This document shows, piece after piece, positions 60,401 through 64,000 of a stretch of 64,000 bases of DNA (position 1 is the stretch's first letter; each line of letters begins with the position of its first letter). The translations under genes were made by a program, and so were the position numbers. Source of the DNA: Paralichthys olivaceus (lineage: Eukaryota > Chordata > Actinopteri > Pleuronectiformes > Paralichthyidae); NCBI RefSeq assembly GCF_024713975.1, contig NC_091095.1, forward strand, positions 1,793,501-1,857,500, written 5' to 3'. The notes beneath the pieces were generated by a model. The model made no database searches. It worked only from the letters and a program-made list of their open reading frames with translations, and had not been told where the DNA came from.

Positions 60401-61725
60401 AGGTCCAAGAGTCTAAACATGATTTCCCAGAATTCCACAGCGTTAGTTTCTCTGGGTTCATCAGCTTCCAGCTCAGTGATCGACCATCGGATCAATTCAC
60501 ATCCCAAACTCCTCTTTATTCATTTCACTGTTTCTACAAGAACATACTGAATAATATCATATCAATGTATTTATATTAGTACATGAACTATATTCAAAGA
60601 ACTTTTTACAATTACCTCATTAAGGTTTTGCTTATTTTTCTATTTGATATATTCGTCTGGTAAGTAGCAGTTAAAAATGTCAAACAAACGGATTTACATC
60701 CTTTGAGAGTTCCTTTAAATTATTATTATTTGTATTTTTCCAAAGACACTTTGTTGAATTGTCTCATTGAGGACATTAACAAACACGAGCGTCCTGCAGT
60801 GAGTTCAGTCTGAATCACACTGAGACAAACCGTCTCACCGGTGTCTCGTGATCACGGTACCTTGACGGCTGACAGTATCTGATAGAGAGCCAGTTTGTTT
60901 CCAGTGCTCAGCCTCTCGTTGAACTTGTGCACGGCGCTGCCGGCGACCGTCTTCACCACGGGGCTGTCACAGAATACCAGGATGCCGGGCGGCACCTCCT
61001 CTGGGGCCTGGACGAGGAGAAGAGGGAGAGTTACCATGAAAGAGAAATTTATCACCGACTTACTGCGATAAGTTTAAAGTTTCAGTTTAAAGTACACAAC
61101 TCACTCTAAAGGCCGGTTTTTTAAAAATGTTTTTAGGTTTATTCTTTGATTATTTCCATATTCTGCAGTTTTAGACTTTGTTGCTTCTGGACATTTAAGA
61201 GAAAATATAGATTTCGTGTGTGTGTTTAACTGAGAATGACTCAAATAAACAACACAGGTCAAAGTCAGCTTCCACATCAGGATTTACACAATGATCCAAA
61301 TCTGTAGCTGTGAAACGACTCATGCTTTTAATCCAATATCAGTGATGACAAGAATAAACTTTGATTTTTGTAGCACTTATTTAACACTTTTAAAGAACAC
61401 AGAAGAAGAATTGAAGGTAATTTACAGGAAACAACGGAGAACACACAAAATAAAAGCAGAAAATAAAATCCGAGCCAGTTTTAAAAAGTTGAAATCAAGT
61501 ACTTAAGAACTTACTATAAGTACTTTTCCCTTTTTAATATTATTTAAAGATACTTTAATACTATAACTAACTAAAATACTTCTTCTCCTGCTGCGGTGAA
61601 CCCTCTCGTTCCTCTGCGGTCTCCGTGTTACTCAGGTTTAGAGTCAGTCGTCTGCTCACCTGCCCGAGCACGGAGCTGAGGAGGCCCAGCAGGCCCAGCA
61701 CACACAGGCCAGCTCCACTCCTCAT
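57465..61725 (-). CDS. kng1: Kininogen with a fish-type kinin
   Basis: Secreted plasma cystatin-family protein cleaved by kallikrein-like proteases to release a vasoactive kinin. Coding exons in transcript order: 61725-61660, 61007-60861, 60374-60258, 60041-59966, 58859-58690, 58602-58492, 58394-58296, 57785-57465; 368 residues. A signal peptide (MRSGAGLCVLGLLGLLSSVL) is followed by two cystatin domains, fewer than the three of mammals. The first is around residues 23-135 (VVKTVAGSAVHKFNER, LALYQILSAVK). The second is around 136-262 and keeps a QVIAG inhibitory loop (TRQVIAGLRYKLRF). The last exon starts LFKRRRPTGWSPLRNLL, so the kinin is RPTGWSPLR or its Arg-extended form, residues 268-276. 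Fish kinins have Trp5 and Leu8 as here; Thr at position 3 is unusual. The acidic, Pro-rich tail lacks the His-rich domain 5 of mammals. The gene is convergent with pik3ca. Confidence 0.92.
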
Positions 61726-61885
61726 GGTCTGATCTTCACGCTCGTCTCTGCTGCAACGGAAAATATCACACACCAGCTGAGAACGCTGAGTTTACCGAGG
61801 AGGCGTCAGATTCAGGCCTGATGTGCAGAGTTAGTGACTCAGCACCTGCAGCTTGAGAAGGCGGAGGCCGGCTGTCGATCCTCAC

Positions 61886-61963
61886 CTGCTCCGGGGAGAA
61901 AAACTCGACTCCTCTCCACACGGGGATGGACGACTGAGTGAAGGTCTCCTGGAACTGGGGATC
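61886..61963 (-). CDS. Unassigned 26-codon exon-like segment
   Basis: On the minus strand a good acceptor (CATCCTTCCCAG) and donor (GAGCAG|GTGAGG) bound exactly 78 bases, open in phase 0, starting DPQFQETFTQSSIPVWRGVE. A pyrimidine-rich acceptor (TTTTCCGTTGCAG) also lies just before the kng1 start codon, so this may be an untranslated kng1 exon; joined that way the frame stops within five codons. It may instead belong to another minus-strand gene. I do not recognise the peptide. Confidence 0.3.
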
Positions 61964-62010
61964 CTGGGAAGGATGATGACACATAGACAGAGGACAGGAG
62001 GGCACAGAGG

Positions 62011-62013
<3 letters not shown>

Positions 62014-62072
<59 letters not shown>

Positions 62073-62123
62073 ACACACACACACTCACACACACACACAC
62101 ACTCACACACACACACACACACA

Positions 62124-62174
<51 letters not shown>
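62014..62174. repeat. Compound (CA)n array
   Basis: About 80 CA units broken at intervals by single CT substitutions (ACACTCACAC), giving long repetitive open frames on both strands. Confidence 0.95.
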
Positions 62175-62176
<2 letters not shown>

Positions 62177-62263
62177 GTGCTTCAAACGCTCGGTCGGTAA
62201 AAGGAGAGTAAATATTTGTTTTGTTGTTTGTCCTCCTACCTGTCGAGTCAACAGTCATTATCA

Positions 62264-62457
62264 GAGAGAGATGGAGGGGGAGAGAGGGAGAGGGAGGGAG
62301 GGAGAGGGAGGGAGGGAGAGGGAGGGAGAGAGAGAGAGAGAGAGGGAGAGAGAGGGAGAGAGAGGGAGAGGGAGGGAGAGGGAGAGGGAGAGGGAGAGAG
62401 GGAGAGAGAGAGGGAGGGAGAGGGAGGGAGAGGGAGAGGGAGAGAGAGAGAGAGAGC
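62264..62457. repeat. Homopurine GGGAGA/GAGA tract
   Basis: Nearly 190 bases on the plus strand made only of A and G apart from the first few, mixing GGGAGA, GGGAGG and GAGA units. Confidence 0.95.
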
Positions 62458-62523
62458 ATTTGAGGAGATGTGTGTCTGTTTTTTCGTAATTTTGGCCAAA
62501 CAAACAGTCTTAACTCAAGCCAG

Positions 62524-62585
<62 letters not shown>

Positions 62586-62648
62586 ACACAAAATAATCAT
62601 TTTACAAAATAAAGCATGTAAAGTACAGTTGATTGGCACAGACTCTCT

Positions 62649-62688
<40 letters not shown>

Positions 62689-62901
62689 ACACTAACTGGT
62701 ACTTTGTCCCTGCTGACCTTTGACCTTCACCGCTGGTGTTTTCACCGTCGCTCTGTGAAACGAGGTGAAATGTCTCAGACGTTGTGTGCAGGTGTTTAAA
62801 CACGTAGACATACATCATACAGATGTTACAGCTGTTTTCTTTGTCTCTGATCAATTACTGACACACACCGAGTTCAATGGGTGCACAGAGCCCCCCCCCC
62901 C

Positions 62902-62957
<56 letters not shown>

Positions 62958-63506
62958 TATACACCATGTATATATAATGCAGTAGTCCTGCAGTCCTTCT
63001 GTTGTGTTAAGTTAAGTTTTACTACATATCACTTCAAGTAAAAGTAATATAATTATCTGACAAATGTACTAGATGATGTGTATTATTATTCTTATGTCCC
63101 ATGTGACTGTAACATATCATCAGAATATTATCTGTGATGCATTCATGTGTTTCCAGGACTTTGAAAATGATGATAGATCAAATTAAAAACCTCCCATCTT
63201 TAATCGTTGTATTATTATTATTCTTATATGTTGAAATCATCGTGTCACGCGGAGCCTCGTGTACATTTACAAACAGGACTGTTCGGTTGATCCTCTTTAT
63301 TTAATTTGCAGTTGATCTTGTGTTTTGCAGCCATGAAGCTTTTCTCTCAGTTTGTCTGTTCATCACTTTAACATCAGAGGTGTCACGTCTGATGTCACAC
63401 TTCACTTCCTCTGCTCGGTCGGTGTCCAACAGTTTCACTGAACCACTAACGTCTGCGGCTCAGCTCCTCATCTGGTCTCATCACTCCGCTCTGTTCTCCT
63501 GCAGCC

Positions 63507-63567
63507 ATGATGCTGACGGCTCTCTCGGGCGGCTGCTGTCTTTTCCTGCTGGCTGCCGTGATTCCTG
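63507..63567 (+). CDS. Possible first coding exon of a secreted or membrane protein (partial)
   Basis: ATG in a good context (GCAGCCATGA), followed by MMLTALSGGCCLFLLAAVIP, a typical signal peptide with a Leu/Ala core, then a canonical donor (CCTG|GTAAGT) in phase 1. An acceptor-like CTCTGTTCTCCTGCAG lies directly before the ATG. No following exon is recognised before the window ends at 64000, so the gene is not identified. It points away from kng1. Confidence 0.45.
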
Positions 63568-64000
63568 GTAAGTTTGATAATATTCCAGAACATGATAACA
63601 CATTTGACGACACGTCTGAGTTTCTCATGCACATTGTTCCTGAGCGTGACACCATGAAAAAGACAAAGTGAACTCACCTGAATCAAGACTCACCAGATGT
63701 CCTGATATTTATATTTATGATATCACGCAGCAGCAACTTCTGGTCTATAAAATATCCCATCTTTGGATTAAACATTTTGACCGATGGGGACATTTGACTT
63801 ATTTATGTTTCTTTATGAATAAGAGCGTCGCTGCGTGGTCACTGCTCTGTGCTCTGTGTCGTTTCTAGTTTCCTGTCTGACTCAGTGATCGTTGCTGTCG
63901 TGGTCTTTACTTCTCCCACACTTCTCTCACTTTGAGGTTTCAACAAACAGAGTCACATCAACTGGTTTTGAAACTGTCATATCATCAGCCATTGATAAAG

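Larger units (their letters stand above)
61726..63506. other. Simple-repeat-dense region upstream of kng1
   Basis: It contains (CA)n arrays at 62014-62174, 62524-62588 and 62902-62954, a (TG)n run at 62655-62687, and a purine-only GGGAGA/GAGA tract at about 62264-62457. Open frames here are repeat translations. One short exon-like unit on the minus strand (61886-61963) is listed separately. 62960-63480 shows nothing beyond AT-rich sequence. Confidence 0.7.

Noticed and set aside
61766-62690. Frames of 80-195 codons with HTHTHT, VCVCVC or SLSLPLPPS runs
   Set aside because: They are translations of CA, TG and GGGAGA tracts; only the 61886-61963 part has splice support.

Overview
The window is nuclear DNA from a ray-finned (teleost) fish, probably a spiny-rayed percomorph. 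Genes are split into many small exons with GT-AG introns, often only 80-600 bp long. CA/TG microsatellites are abundant and several typical fish dispersed repeats occur. The kininogen carries a fish-type kinin with Trp5 and Leu8. Nothing here is bacterial: no operons, ribosome binding sites or CRISPR arrays. Genes were built by joining exons by hand at GT-AG sites with a phase check at every junction, so most single long reading frames in the window are only parts of genes.

Layout. 28-2998 (+): the last nine exons of stxbp3, a Munc18-family SNARE regulator, cut by the window edge. 4623-10758 (+): ankmy1, complete, 20 coding exons, MORN + ankyrin + MYND. 12244-13326 (+): an intronless 360-codon frame of unknown function, followed directly by the decayed 3' end of a LINE. 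14897-18296 (+): an RNF14-like RBR ubiquitin ligase, 7 coding exons. 19.6-24.8 kb: gene-poor and rich in repeats, probably including the zmat3 3' UTR. 24768-33068 (-): zmat3, 6 coding exons, with a large proline-rich insertion. 33.1-35.7 kb: repeat-rich space between divergent genes. 35.8-52.1 kb (+): pik3ca, with GC-rich 5' UTR exons and 24 coding exons that join to exactly 1068 codons, the human length. 52.1-56.7 kb: probable long pik3ca 3' UTR. 57465-61725 (-): kng1 (kininogen), 8 coding exons, two cystatin domains and a kinin. 61.9-63.0 kb: dense simple repeats plus one unassigned possible exon. 63507-63567 (+): a possible signal-peptide exon of a gene that leaves the window.

The zmat3-pik3ca divergent pair matches human 3q26.32, and kng1 maps to human 3q27. 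The left half (stxbp3, ankmy1, rnf14-like) matches no single human block I know of. The genes do not form one pathway: they cover vesicle fusion, ubiquitin transfer, p53-linked RNA binding, PI3-kinase signalling and kinin release. The least explained items are the intronless 360-aa frame beside the LINE fragment, the proline-rich zmat3 N-terminus, the Thr3 kinin, the 11-bp minisatellite in the pik3ca leader, and a repeat family with five recognisable copies or fragments.
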